Translations under genes and position numbers: made by a program | Part shown: positions 29,125 through 39,364 of the stretch, piece by piece | Layout: each line of letters begins with the position of its first letter | Position numbering within the stretch: the first letter of the stretch is position 1 | DNA from: Andalucia godoyi | Taxonomy: Eukaryota; Discoba; Jakobea; Jakobida; Andaluciidae | Direction: 5' to 3' | Assembly (NCBI GenBank): GCA_009859145.1 | Contig: VRVR01000026.1 | Location: 1 to 64,000 of the forward strand | DNA: 64,000 nt | The notes under the pieces: model-generated | What the model saw: only the letters and a program-made list of their open reading frames with translations | Database searches by the model: none | What the model was told of the DNA's origin: nothing

Positions 29125-32070
29125 TTACGTTGCCGCACTGGCAGCAATTGCTTGGCATTGTCTGTCCGAAGCACGAGTCACGAGCACTTGGAAATGGTAA
29201 CACCACTGATCTCGCAGAAGATCGGTCTCCACTGCCAGTTCAAGAAACGCATTTCCGCTGACGCACACACGCATGAAATACCCATTTTGATTGCGTTTCG
29301 CAGCCGGCCACAAATGCCGTGTATCTTCCCATGTCAAGGCATCCCACGAAACCGAGAATGCCGGAGAAATGGCGACTTGCTGCAGCAGCCGTCGGTCGCT
29401 GAGGCTGTCGGAAGACCAAACGAGCAGACAGAGACCTGCAACGTCGAGTACGACAAATGATCGGCGCCACTTGCTCGCTGCAGTGTCTGACGAGAACAGA
29501 TTGGAAAAAACCGATCTTCTGGGCGGAGCACGCGCGCTGCCCGATCCGGCTTTCTGAGGCAGCAGCGATCTGTAATAGAGAAAATCGGACTTTGCATGCA
29601 GGGCGACGTCGGAAGCGGCAGTTCGTGCACTCGATGTGGCGCGACCGGCACCTTTGTGATTCAAAAGCGAGCTCGAAGATTGCCCCTGAGTCACGGAGCC
29701 ATATTTGAAGCGGTTGAAAAACGATGCTCCGCCAACAACCGGCTTAACAACAGAGGATGGATGGGTAACGTCGAATCCTTGTTCGATGCTCCCCGGACGA
29801 CTTACGCCAGTCAACTCCGAGAAGGCTTGTGGCGGCGGTCGCCAAGACGGGTCTGAAATGTCTGTGAACGCTTGGCTTCTTAAGAATCCGCTCGTGCGTT
29901 CAATGAGCTGCCGAACCTTCCACTGCGTCTCATCACTCTCGCGCAGCATCGCGTTGAACTGACGATTCATGATGAAAAGATCAACATCACCTTCAATGCA
30001 GTCCAGATCCGACGATAAAATGTCTGCGGAAATGGAGGAGAGATCAAACGATGCCAGAATCACAGTGAGAGAAACGCCGATTTCTTCCAAATACCTCGTG
30101 AACAGCATGTGCTGGAAGGCAAATCGCTCCGCCAACGATGACATGTACTTGTGCATTCCAAACATGGTCTCGACCAGATCGTTGCGGCACGTTGCGCGAA
30201 AATATGAAAAATCCTTCCGAATGGCACGAGCTTGGTAATCCGCTGCAAGCAGCGCATCCCGGAGCTTCTGAATCAAAGCCTGTTGCGCAGAGTCATCTGG
30301 GGACTTGGCAACCAGACTTGCCATGAAAACAGAATCATCATCAGAGTTCGCACGAAGGGTCTCGCCTTTCACTTCTTTGGGTTGCATGCCATCTTCTTTG
30401 CTACGGTTCACCGTCGCAGAAGCTGCCTCCGTGGACGATGTTGCATCAGCGGGAGAAGATGTGCTATCGTCTGCAGTTGAAAATGGCTCTTGGTCGCGAT
30501 GCTGCAGTAACGCAGGAGAGGACGCAGAAGAGATAGGAAGTCCAATTGGTGACACAACAGAGGACTCAAAAGACATTCGATCATCCGACAGCTCAGGAGG
30601 AGGTGATCCAGGAATTGGAGTGGAAGGTGATGTGTCCAGATCGACCGCATGGGCGTCATGCTCAGTAACAGAATCAGAGACCGACACTGCAGAAGATGGC
30701 ACGAAACCGGATAGTTGAGATTGCAAGGCATCGACCTGCGCGCGAAGCTCCGCGTTTTCCTTTCGCAGATCGTCATTCTGCATAAACAGCGAAGCCTCGT
30801 CTGTCCCATTCCGCGGAGACTCCAGGGCCGATTCGGCGACACGATTCGCTTCGAAAACCTGCGCGACATCCTCATACTTGGAAAGACGGGACTTGAGCGT
30901 ATCCACCTGTACAGAAAGCTTCTGAATAAGGGCTTTTGCACTGTCCAGTTCTTTCTTCAGCTCAGCAGCGCTGAGTTCCACATTTCGCACCGGCTTGTTC
31001 TTGATGTTCTTGGCTCGCTGTCCAAACTGGAGGGTCGATATGGATTCGGGGGAATGGATGCCAGCGGGGGAAATGTTGATGAGCAGTGTCGTTCTGGCGT
31101 TTCCACCAAGTGCATGCTGCAGTAATCTTGTCAACTTGGACTCTCGATACGGGATATGAAATCCACCAGGAGAAGACGAATTTGATCTGTTTTGGGATTC
31201 CACAAGCGCCTTGATTACCATGCCGAGCCGTGTCAAGCTTAAATTGATTTGCGACGCCTCCTGCAGCCGCAACCCAGTAGCCTCTGTTTTGCTGACCTTT
31301 TCGGAACCAGCAAGATCCACGAGATTCAACTTCCCTGTCCTGCTCTCCTGTGTCTGTCGGTTCTTGCAAGTGATCTCCATCTGAAAGATCGAGTGAGAAC
31401 GTGACGAGCGTGCATTCATCTTCGTAGCCCCAACCATTCGGTGTTTGTTTCCCAGCTCAAGAAGCTGCATCACTTCCCCGGCCTCCGACACGTAAAACTC
31501 TGTCAAACCTTCCACATACACTCCACGTTGCGGGGTTTCGTGCAGGTCCAAGGCAACTTGTTGCTGCTGCCCTGGGAATGCCGGCGATGCAGGAGACCCT
31601 GAATTTCCGACTTCAGATCCCAGCAAATCTCGAATTCTTTCCATGTACAACTCAAAGTACGAAACTTTGATCAGATATTCGTGATTGTGGGAAGACTCCA
31701 TTGCAATTCGCGAGAACAGGTCCCTCATCATTCGAGGAATGATACCGAGATCGCTTCCAGTTCCAGACATGGAGTGTGTCTTTCCAGATCCAGTTTGGCC
31801 ATATGCAAACAAGCATCCGTTATAACCTTGCAGCACATCATTCAAAATTGGCTGACCAACCCATCGATACAGCTCTTCCTGCGTTGCCGTTGGTGGAAAC
31901 ACCCGATCAAACACATAGTTTCGAGCAGCGTTGATGACGGGATCAAAGATCGAAAGAGACCGAACCACATTCGTGCTCGTGTCAATTGGAAACGTCACAA
32001 TTTCGCTCCCGGAATCCACTGTCGGCATCAATGGACGACATCGCGCAACCACAGAAATCGAACACGCCAT
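29125..32070 (-). CDS. Kinesin with N-terminal motor and C-terminal PH domain
   Basis: The 981-residue protein has an N-terminal motor (about 1-345). Motifs are GQTGSGKTHSMSG (P-loop, about 93), NARSSRSHSIF (switch I) and LNLVDLAGSEKVSKTEATGL (switch II, about 250). The neck-proximal block FGQRAKNIKNKPVRNVELS resembles kinesin-1. A coiled coil covers about 345-470, then a Ser/Pro-rich region. The final 125 residues form a PH-like domain (about 857-970, KWRRSFVVLDVAGLCLLVW through DLLRDQWCYHFQVL). A kinesin-1-like motor with a lipid-binding PH tail is unusual; PH tails are typical of kinesin-3, yet no FHA domain is seen. The start MACSISVVARCRP at 32070 is chosen over MLTSSSVI upstream. A vesicle-transport role is likely. 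Confidence 0.85.
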   Translation of the reverse strand: MACSISVVARCRPLMPTVDSGSEIVTFPIDTSTNVVRSLSIFDPVINAARNYVFDRVFPPTATQEELYRWVGQPILNDVLQGYNGCLFAYGQTGSGKTHSMSGTGSDLGIIPRMMRDLFSRIAMESSHNHEYLIKVSYFELYMERIRDLLGSEVGNSGSPASPAFPGQQQQVALDLHETPQRGVYVEGLTEFYVSEAGEVMQLLELGNKHRMVGATKMNARSSRSHSIFQMEITCKNRQTQESRTGKLNLVDLAGSEKVSKTEATGLRLQEASQINLSLTRLGMVIKALVESQNRSNSSSPGGFHIPYRESKLTRLLQHALGGNARTTLLINISPAGIHSPESISTLQFGQRAKNIKNKPVRNVELSAAELKKELDSAKALIQKLSVQVDTLKSRLSKYEDVAQVFEANRVAESALESPRNGTDEASLFMQNDDLRKENAELRAQVDALQSQLSGFVPSSAVSVSDSVTEHDAHAVDLDTSPSTPIPGSPPPELSDDRMSFESSVVSPIGLPISSASSPALLQHRDQEPFSTADDSTSSPADATSSTEAASATVNRSKEDGMQPKEVKGETLRANSDDDSVFMASLVAKSPDDSAQQALIQKLRDALLAADYQARAIRKDFSYFRATCRNDLVETMFGMHKYMSSLAERFAFQHMLFTRYLEEIGVSLTVILASFDLSSISADILSSDLDCIEGDVDLFIMNRQFNAMLRESDETQWKVRQLIERTSGFLRSQAFTDISDPSWRPPPQAFSELTGVSRPGSIEQGFDVTHPSSVVKPVVGGASFFNRFKYGSVTQGQSSSSLLNHKGAGRATSSARTAASDVALHAKSDFLYYRSLLPQKAGSGSARAPPRRSVFSNLFSSDTAASKWRRSFVVLDVAGLCLLVWSSDSLSDRRLLQQVAISPAFSVSWDALTWEDTRHLWPAAKRNQNGYFMRVCVSGNAFLELAVETDLLRDQWCYHFQVLVTRASDRQCQAIAASAAT

Positions 32071-32149
32071 GATTACGGAGGAGGAGGTCAGCAAAATAAA
32101 TAATAAAGAACAAAAAAGAACAAATTGCTCCGTGAGTAGCTTTTTTTCT

Positions 32150-33151
<1,002 letters not shown>

Positions 33152-34528
33152 TTATTGGTGTTGAAAAGGACTCCGGACACCTCTTCTTCGTTTGGGAAGT
33201 GGAGCAGTTGGCAAGCCGAGGGGTTCGCACACTGAATGTACATTGGTGCCAAGGAAAGAAGACGAACAGCACTGAGATGCAACGGAGTGCTCTGGCAGGG
33301 CCACGTCACCCACTGAGGAGTGCAGAACGACGCTTAGAGCCATGCGCTGTTTCACAGATGGAGATACGGATGCATTGGAATCGTGATCCGTCAGGTGGCA
33401 GGAGGCTGCCGATATGTGCGGGTCTTCTGCGGAATGTTCTGTCAGCATAGACGACGCAGAGGTCTTCCTCACAAACTGCATTCCGCGAAAGTCCCAGCCA
33501 TACATTGCAGCATTCTCGTTCGATGCCGAGCGACCTGAGAATGAACTGTGAGAAGCGTATGCCTTGTCCAAGGTCTGGATCGCAGCGGGACTCGCTGGAT
33601 ACGGAGACGGCTGCTTCTGATACCACTGCTGCAGAAGACGTCGGAAATCAGCATCGATCCCAAGTGCAGGATACCGGCTTTGCGGCAAAGAGAGAATCCC
33701 CGCAGCGGACGCGTTGCCCCATCCGGCAGGCATACCGCCCATGGGAATGCCGCCATGGGCAACATTACGAGGAGCCGAATATTGATCGAACTGCAGAAAC
33801 TGTTGCTGATGCTGCTGCAGTGCTCCGCCTTGAGGAACGGCTGGCGGAATTGAAAAGGTATGAAGAAGGGATGGAGAAGGTGCACGGGGTACAACATGTG
33901 GAGGGCCATGATTGGACACGGACCAGAGCGAAAGAGGGTTGCAACGGCCGGGTTGCGCATTGTGGAACGGAGCCGCGCAGCATCCAATCCTGGACGCAGT
34001 GTACATGCTTTGCTGCACTCCTGCTGTTGCAGATGCTGCTGTCGAACGAACGTGTTCTAGAACTTCGTCGACTGAAAGCCAAGGTATTTCGCGAAGAAGA
34101 TTGCAAGCAGAGTCGACGATGCAGACGTCTCGGTTCAACATCGCTCCTTCAAGTGCAGTAGGCGGGTCAACATCCCTGAAGCTTGTCACTCCCGAGGCAA
34201 CAGATTCGGACGGAACGCGTGCTGGCGCGACGGTGGAAGAGGAGCTCCGCGGGTGCGGAGCAGTCGATGCAGAAAACTCCATGATTCGAAGAAGTGCACT
34301 TCTTCGTTCGAACAGCTTTCTGAATTTGACGTACGGCCACGACACCGCATCTGGTGCAGGCAGGTCCGGAACTGAAAGTGCCGGGATCTTCACCTTGGGA
34401 ACCACCGTCTTGCAGTACGACGCAAACATTTGCTTGAGAGTGTGGGGCGAAACACCCAGCCGCAAGGATGCTTCCCTTACGGACAAGTGGAATAGCGACG
34501 GCAGATTGCACGGATTTTCTATACCCAT
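33152..34528 (-). CDS. RWP-RK-like transcription factor, divergent
   Basis: The 458-residue protein has an N-terminal domain (about 8-85) that follows the RWP-RK pattern. LFHLSVREASLRLGVSPHTL is followed by KQMFASYC and then, after an insertion of about 25 residues, SWPYVKFRKLFERR at the position of the usual RWPYRKI block. RWP-RK proteins are DNA-binding regulators in plants, green algae and amoebozoans. The insertion and the W-P-Y-V-K variant are unusual. The rest is low complexity, rich in Ser, His and Gln, as expected of a transcription factor. The start MGIENP at 34528 is used; an adjacent ATG lies one codon upstream, and further upstream the frame is an ACC-repeat translation. Confidence 0.6.
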   Translation of the reverse strand: MGIENPCNLPSLFHLSVREASLRLGVSPHTLKQMFASYCKTVVPKVKIPALSVPDLPAPDAVSWPYVKFRKLFERRSALLRIMEFSASTAPHPRSSSSTVAPARVPSESVASGVTSFRDVDPPTALEGAMLNRDVCIVDSACNLLREIPWLSVDEVLEHVRSTAASATAGVQQSMYTASRIGCCAAPFHNAQPGRCNPLSLWSVSNHGPPHVVPRAPSPSLLHTFSIPPAVPQGGALQQHQQQFLQFDQYSAPRNVAHGGIPMGGMPAGWGNASAAGILSLPQSRYPALGIDADFRRLLQQWYQKQPSPYPASPAAIQTLDKAYASHSSFSGRSASNENAAMYGWDFRGMQFVRKTSASSMLTEHSAEDPHISAASCHLTDHDSNASVSPSVKQRMALSVVLHSSVGDVALPEHSVASQCCSSSFLGTNVHSVCEPLGLPTAPLPKRRRGVRSPFQHQ

Positions 34529-34663
34529 CATCGGCAACATTATCATCATCACCAACACCACCACCACCACCACTGCTGCTGCTGCCAGCTTGCCTCTGAA
34601 TAAACAAAGGGTTGGGACGATGCGAGGCTGACGGTCGAATTAAACTGGCAAGATCCCAAAAAC

Positions 34664-34740
34664 GAGAGACAGAGACAGAGACAGAGACAGAGACACCGAG
34701 ACAAAGAGACAGAGACACCGAGAGAGAGAGAGACAAAGAG
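34664..34740. repeat. GAGACA hexanucleotide tandem repeat
   Basis: A run of GAGACA units with CCGAGACA and AAGAGA variants lies between the RWP-RK gene and the small spliced gene. Confidence 0.9.
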
Positions 34741-34783
34741 ATGGGTGATTAGCAACCGAACACGTTCCAATGAACGTTCAGAA

Positions 34784-35392
34784 ATGCCGAACCAACCAAC
34801 AAAAATGACGACAAGCTCGCTTGTCCGGAAACCCGCACGCTCCAGTGAAGTAAAGCGCTCGAGTGCTGGAACAAAGACGAGTTGTAAAAAAGGGCGCACC
34901 TTTCTGCTGCGCACGGATGATATGCTGCGTGAGCATGGCCGATCCGGAGGATGCCTTCTAGGGCAACATCCGTCCGCCGTCTGCTGCGACGCCCATCTTC
35001 TCGAAATCCCTGTCAATCAAAGTTGTTTTTGACAAGCGTCCGAAAAGGTAAGGCAGCCGCACGTCAAAGAAGGCGCTACGGAAACAGAAACGGAATTTGA
35101 AGACCGCTTGGCGACGGTTCGAAAAGCCACGTGGCTGTTGAAGGTTGCGACTTTTCCCCTGCCGTCCGTTCGACGTCCCCCGCTTTCTTTCTGCTGTTCT
35201 GACACTCGAAGCAGTCTGAAAAGAAGGATGAGTTTTTTGATCTTTTGCAGCCATCCAATCCCCGCTCGGCACGTTGCGCATGCTGGGAGGAGCTCGAGAG
35301 AAGAAATGACAGATCCTTTTGGATCAAGAAATGCGGCATTTCCAAAGGGAAGCTTCTTGATTGGAAAAGGGATTGAAGTGCTGCTTCCCTGA
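34784..35392 (+). CDS. Likely three-exon gene for a 97-residue protein
   Basis: Three short frames join in phase through two canonical introns. Exon 1 is 34784-34849. Intron 1 runs from 34850 (GTAAAG) to 34961 (TTCTAG). Exon 2 is 34962-35047. Intron 2 runs from 35048 (GTAAGG) to 35250 (TTTTGCAG, with a long pyrimidine run). Exon 3 is 35251-35392. The joined frame starts MPNQPTKMTTSSLVRKPARS, stays open for 97 codons and ends in TGA. The product is basic with a Gly/Phe-rich end (GSFLIGKGIEVLLP). I do not recognise it. Strong donor and acceptor sites plus phase agreement support it; RNA evidence would decide. It would be the only clear intron-containing gene in the window. Confidence 0.45.
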
Positions 35393-35761
35393 CTTCATCC
35401 GTTTTGGTGATGGTTCATTACTGACTGTCTGCTCGCATCTGCAGTCATTTTCCTCGGGCGTATAGCGCGTCCAGAAAGCTCCAAAAGGAGCGCTGCTTCC
35501 GCCCCCAGATCAGCATGCACGTTTGCTCTCACCTGAGGGCGGAGATCAATCAAAGTTGTTCTGCATGCTTGCACGAACTGGGCAACTTCGCGACAACTGA
35601 AAAGATTCCGCAGCGAGAGGCTTTGCGGGTCTGCATTGGGACGGGCTTATCGGATCGCAAAAGCATGTCACAAACGTTGCGACGAGAGCTGCAGTATGAA
35701 GACCGCAGCGTGCGTCACTGCGGCCCACACAAAATAAAGATTGGGATCCAACCATCACCAC
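35393..35761 (+). other. Spacer with a possible small coding frame
   Basis: A plus-strand frame from an acceptor-like CTGCAG (about 35445) through an ATG at 35515 to a TAG at 35791-35793 is open and protein-like for about 115 codons. It includes REALRVCIGTGLSDRKSMSQ. Its last 32 bases lie antisense to the end of SF3A1. No match is recognised. It may be a small gene, a further exon or chance. Confidence 0.25.
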
Positions 35762-37594
35762 TTACTTCTTGCGACCACCGCGTTCTTTCATAGAGACGTT
35801 GAAGTGAATTGCTGCATGAGGAACAATATGCTGCGACAACGTATTCCACGAGTCAGAATCCTTGAGAAAAACACCTCCGATGGCAGTAGAGAGCCGTATC
35901 TTGGACGAAGGACAGTCTGATCCCAGGGACGCAATAAGAGATTCTTTGAGTAAGCTGGCAGGCTCAGAAGCACCCTGCAACGCAGCAGCAGAAACATTGA
36001 CGCCTGCCACCTGCCCATTAAACTTCCAAGAATACACTTCCGGGACAGAGGGACACAGGAACCGGACGGACACAGTCGAACTCCCGGCTCCAGAAGGCGG
36101 GAGAGGTGGCGGAAACGTAGGCTGGAAAACTGGTTTCGGAGGGATTGAAGTCGCAACCGCGATGCCGGGGGGAGGACCCGTGGGAGGCAGTGGGGGCGGG
36201 GGCGGGGGCGGGGGCGGGGGCAGAGAAGGATTGCTTGCTGACATGATGTTGGCGGGGGTCATGGATGATGAGGTGGCAAAGGCGGAGGACTGGGTGGCGG
36301 GACCGTATCGCATTCGCTTGGCATCCGGTTCTCCCGCTTTGAACGACGACGTTGAAATCGGCGGAGGAATATTCTGTCCACTTCCTCTGCCCATTGTCAG
36401 GCTCGATGCGTGCTGCGGGAGTTGCGACTGCACCACAGAATGTGACTGTGTATGTGAATGGACGGGCGGTGGCGGGTGCCTGGCATCTCCTCCGTCTTCG
36501 CGCTGTTTTCCAAACCTCATAATTTGCGATACTGCATCTTCGTTCGAAACCAGATTTGTCGTGGAATAGCGCATTGCCTCCTTGTCCTTCAATTGCTTCC
36601 ACTCCGACGACATCAACTGCACACGCAAATGCTCGGAAATCTTGGAAATCGGCATCACAGCTCCCGTTACCGGATCAATGGCCATCGGCTCCAACAGTTC
36701 CGCCGTCAAACCAAGGGCGCTGGGGTCCTTTCGTACGATCTTTCTCCCTTCAAACTCGCCCACGACCTGCTCGCCCGCCGTACTTCCAGATCCCTTTGAA
36801 AACACGGTGAGCGGTATCGTTTCAACCACCACGAAGTCATACCAGTCAAATGCCTCCTCCTCTTCCAACACCTGCGCAGGAGCGGTTCCATCCGTCGCCA
36901 AGGCCTGAGTCCTTTTCGCGTCCTGCACCAGCTTCTGCTGCCGCTGCTCCTGAACCACCTCCGAACGGTACTTTATCTGATCCAAAAGCTTGAACCGATC
37001 AAAAGAACCTGTCATGAATGCAGTTGCGCCAGAGAGCACATCCTTTAACAATTCTAGATATGCAGACACAAAAGATCGAAGAGTCTTGAAGAGCGGGTGT
37101 CGTTCGTGGCAGCAAGGCTCCTTGACAGCGGATGCCCACTCGGACTGAGCAACATTACGGATTGCCAGATACTGCGCAATGGCTTTCAAACTCTCCAAAT
37201 CGCGAAAGGTCGTCGACGGAGGAAGCGCTACAGAAAAGCGATCGTCTTGCAAATCAGCTCGCTTCTGTGCTGTCTTTGAAACTAGCGTCGCGTCAACAGC
37301 GGCCTGTTCCTTCTTATTCTTATTCCTCTTCTTCTTCTCTTCCTCCTCCTCTTCTTCTTCTTCCTTTTCCTTGGAAAATGCTTCGGCCGATCCCTCCCTG
37401 AACTCTTCAATCCGCAGTTTGTAGAAGGAGTGGTACGGAGAATCTTCTGCAAGGAACTGGAACCGAGGATTCGCTGCTTCTTTTTGGCGCAAAAACGCTT
37501 CAAATTTCGCTCCTTTTTGCGCAACAATCGCCGAGGTCTTGTCCACCAACACACGTATTTCACGCGGTGGAAGAATCACATTCGGAGCATTCAT
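35762..37594 (-). CDS. SF3A1: Splicing factor 3A subunit 1
   Basis: The 610-residue protein matches SF3A1, part of the SF3a complex that helps U2 snRNP engage the branch site. It begins with a SURP domain (about 10-70, TSAIVAQKGAKFEAFLRQKE, FQFL, YHSFYKLRIEEF). A middle segment has FDWYDFVVVETIPL (human IDWHDFVVVETVDF). A later segment reads DPVTGAVMPISKISEHLRVQ (human SPITGEKIPASKMQEHMRI). The C-terminus is a ubiquitin-like domain ending in ERGGRKK, identical to the human end. A second SURP is not obvious, so the SURP pair may be reduced to one. Pro-rich and poly-Glu stretches are present. The retained gene implies functional splicing despite few introns. Confidence 0.92.
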   Translation of the reverse strand: MNAPNVILPPREIRVLVDKTSAIVAQKGAKFEAFLRQKEAANPRFQFLAEDSPYHSFYKLRIEEFREGSAEAFSKEKEEEEEEEEEKKKRNKNKKEQAAVDATLVSKTAQKRADLQDDRFSVALPPSTTFRDLESLKAIAQYLAIRNVAQSEWASAVKEPCCHERHPLFKTLRSFVSAYLELLKDVLSGATAFMTGSFDRFKLLDQIKYRSEVVQEQRQQKLVQDAKRTQALATDGTAPAQVLEEEEAFDWYDFVVVETIPLTVFSKGSGSTAGEQVVGEFEGRKIVRKDPSALGLTAELLEPMAIDPVTGAVMPISKISEHLRVQLMSSEWKQLKDKEAMRYSTTNLVSNEDAVSQIMRFGKQREDGGDARHPPPPVHSHTQSHSVVQSQLPQHASSLTMGRGSGQNIPPPISTSSFKAGEPDAKRMRYGPATQSSAFATSSSMTPANIMSASNPSLPPPPPPPPPPLPPTGPPPGIAVATSIPPKPVFQPTFPPPLPPSGAGSSTVSVRFLCPSVPEVYSWKFNGQVAGVNVSAAALQGASEPASLLKESLIASLGSDCPSSKIRLSTAIGGVFLKDSDSWNTLSQHIVPHAAIHFNVSMKERGGRKK

Positions 37595-38032
37595 CGTCCT
37601 CCTTTCCCAAAACTCAGGGCAGGAGGGGGAAAATGACAGTTCTCAACAGGAATTTTTTTTCTTAAATATAAGCAAAAATTAATCAAAGAAAAGGGGAATT
37701 TGAAATCGATCTGAATAGCATTTTTCTCGACGGAAAAATACTATTCTCGAATCTCTCGCAAGCTTTGGGAGGGGGGAACTCAAACACAGGATCGTTCCGG
37801 CTCTCTGCCTTTTCTCGCGGTACGTACCCTTTTTTTATAATATAAAAATCTCCTTTCATTTCCTTCTTGCTTTTTGTTCTTGTATTTATTTGAATTTAAT
37901 TTGGTGTTTCATACTAGTATTTGGGTTTTGTGTGACCGTTGTTTCTGTTTTGATCTCTTTTTTGTGTTCGCAGGTGTGGATATTATTATTGTTTTTCGTC
38001 GTATTGAGAACGATTTCGTGTTCAATTGAGAG
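37595..38032. promoter_or_regulatory. Divergent spacer between SF3A1 and PGGT1B
   Basis: The 438 bases between two divergent starts are AT-rich, with T-rich tracts at 37820-37960. The region probably carries both promoters. No gene is seen. Confidence 0.4.
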
Positions 38033-39169
38033 ATGGATCCACGCCTAAAGCAGACGGCATACTTTCTGCGAGCATGCTTATTTCGCGGTCTGCCATCGGA
38101 AGTCCAGACTCTTGATCCTCATCGAATGACAATTGCGTATTTCTCCGTCGCTGGATTAAGCCTTCTTGGAGTATTGGATCGCCTGGCTGCGGAAAACCCA
38201 AGGCTCAAGCCACTCATGATTGAATGGATCTATCGACAGCAAGCTGCTTCCGGTCTGTTTCATCCAGGGCCCTTTCTTGGAACCAACTCGACGATATCAT
38301 CAACAGCAGCAGGCGCCTCGCCGTCCGAGCAGCCAATCGTGCACAGTGAAGTGGATCTCTCCAGGCTCCCGTTCTACGAATTTGGACACATTGCAATGAC
38401 CTACACTGCATTGGCAAATCTGCGAATGCTTGGTGACGACTTGTCGAGGATTCCGCGTGCTCGACTCGTGCACTCGTTGTCACAGTTCCAGCTTCCGCAC
38501 GGGGGCTTTTGCGCATATGGTCCTGGTTCAGAGACGGATGTCCGGTTTGTGTATTGTGCATGTGCGATTGCCGACATGCTGGGAGACTGGAGGTTTGTCA
38601 ATGTTGATGCCGCAGTTGGATTTCTCCGGAGATGCCACCGCTATGACGGTGGTTTCGCACAGGCCCCGGATCTCGAGTCCCATGGCGGTTCTACATATTG
38701 CGCTGTTGCTTCGCTGCACCTTATGGGCCAACTCGATTCGTTTTTTGGCTCGGAGGCGGATCGCCAGAGAACCGTCGTGTGGCTTTTGAACCGCCAAAGT
38801 GCGGAAGAAGGCGGCTTCTGCGGAAGACCGTACAAGGCTCCGGACACGTGTTATACGTTCTGGATTGGTGCTTCACTTCGCATGCTGTGTGCGGGAATAT
38901 TGGAGGACATGAAGTGTGCGACCGATGCAAATGAAAGCGCATCTGCAGCTTCGCACGCGTCGCTGTTCCCGCTGTTGGATCTCTCTGCGATCCGGAGGTT
39001 TATCTGGACGGCCTGGGATGACGATCACGGCGGGTTTGCAAAGGCCCCAGATCTTGCAGAAGATGTTCTTCATACATACTTCTCGCTTTGCGGCCTCGGC
39101 TGGTGCCACGAGCCAGGTGTTGGGCTGTACGATCCTGCACTCGGCTTTCCGCTCAGTGCTGAATCATAA
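38033..39169 (+). CDS. PGGT1B: Geranylgeranyltransferase type I beta subunit
   Basis: The 378-residue protein matches the GGTase-I beta subunit, which with FNTA attaches geranylgeranyl to CaaL proteins such as Rho GTPases. Prenyltransferase repeats run through the sequence. Diagnostic blocks are [40 protein letters not shown] (human [20 protein letters not shown]), [35 protein letters not shown] and [15 protein letters not shown]. Zinc-ligand positions (Asp, Cys in DTCY and the late His in [10 protein letters not shown]) are conserved. The length is like human (377). It starts at the first ATG after an AT-rich leader. Confidence 0.95.
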   Translation: [378 protein letters not shown]

Positions 39170-39364
39170 CCATCATCATTAACACATTATCATCACCGCT
39201 TGGTTAAACACTGATCAACAACGATAACGAGTTTCAAAACTGCGCATGGAAACCGGAGAGTTCAATTGCAGTCTCAAAGTCGCCAACTGGAGACGTTATG
39301 GCGAAGTTGCTCCCTTTTTCATGAAAATGGTTCAGGGCTTCCCATAACAAGTATGTTGTTGGGT
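39170..39364. other. 3' flank of PGGT1B
   Basis: A short noncoding interval with CATCATT repeats at 39168-39200, ending at the C-terminal limit of the Fanzor pseudogene. Confidence 0.4.
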
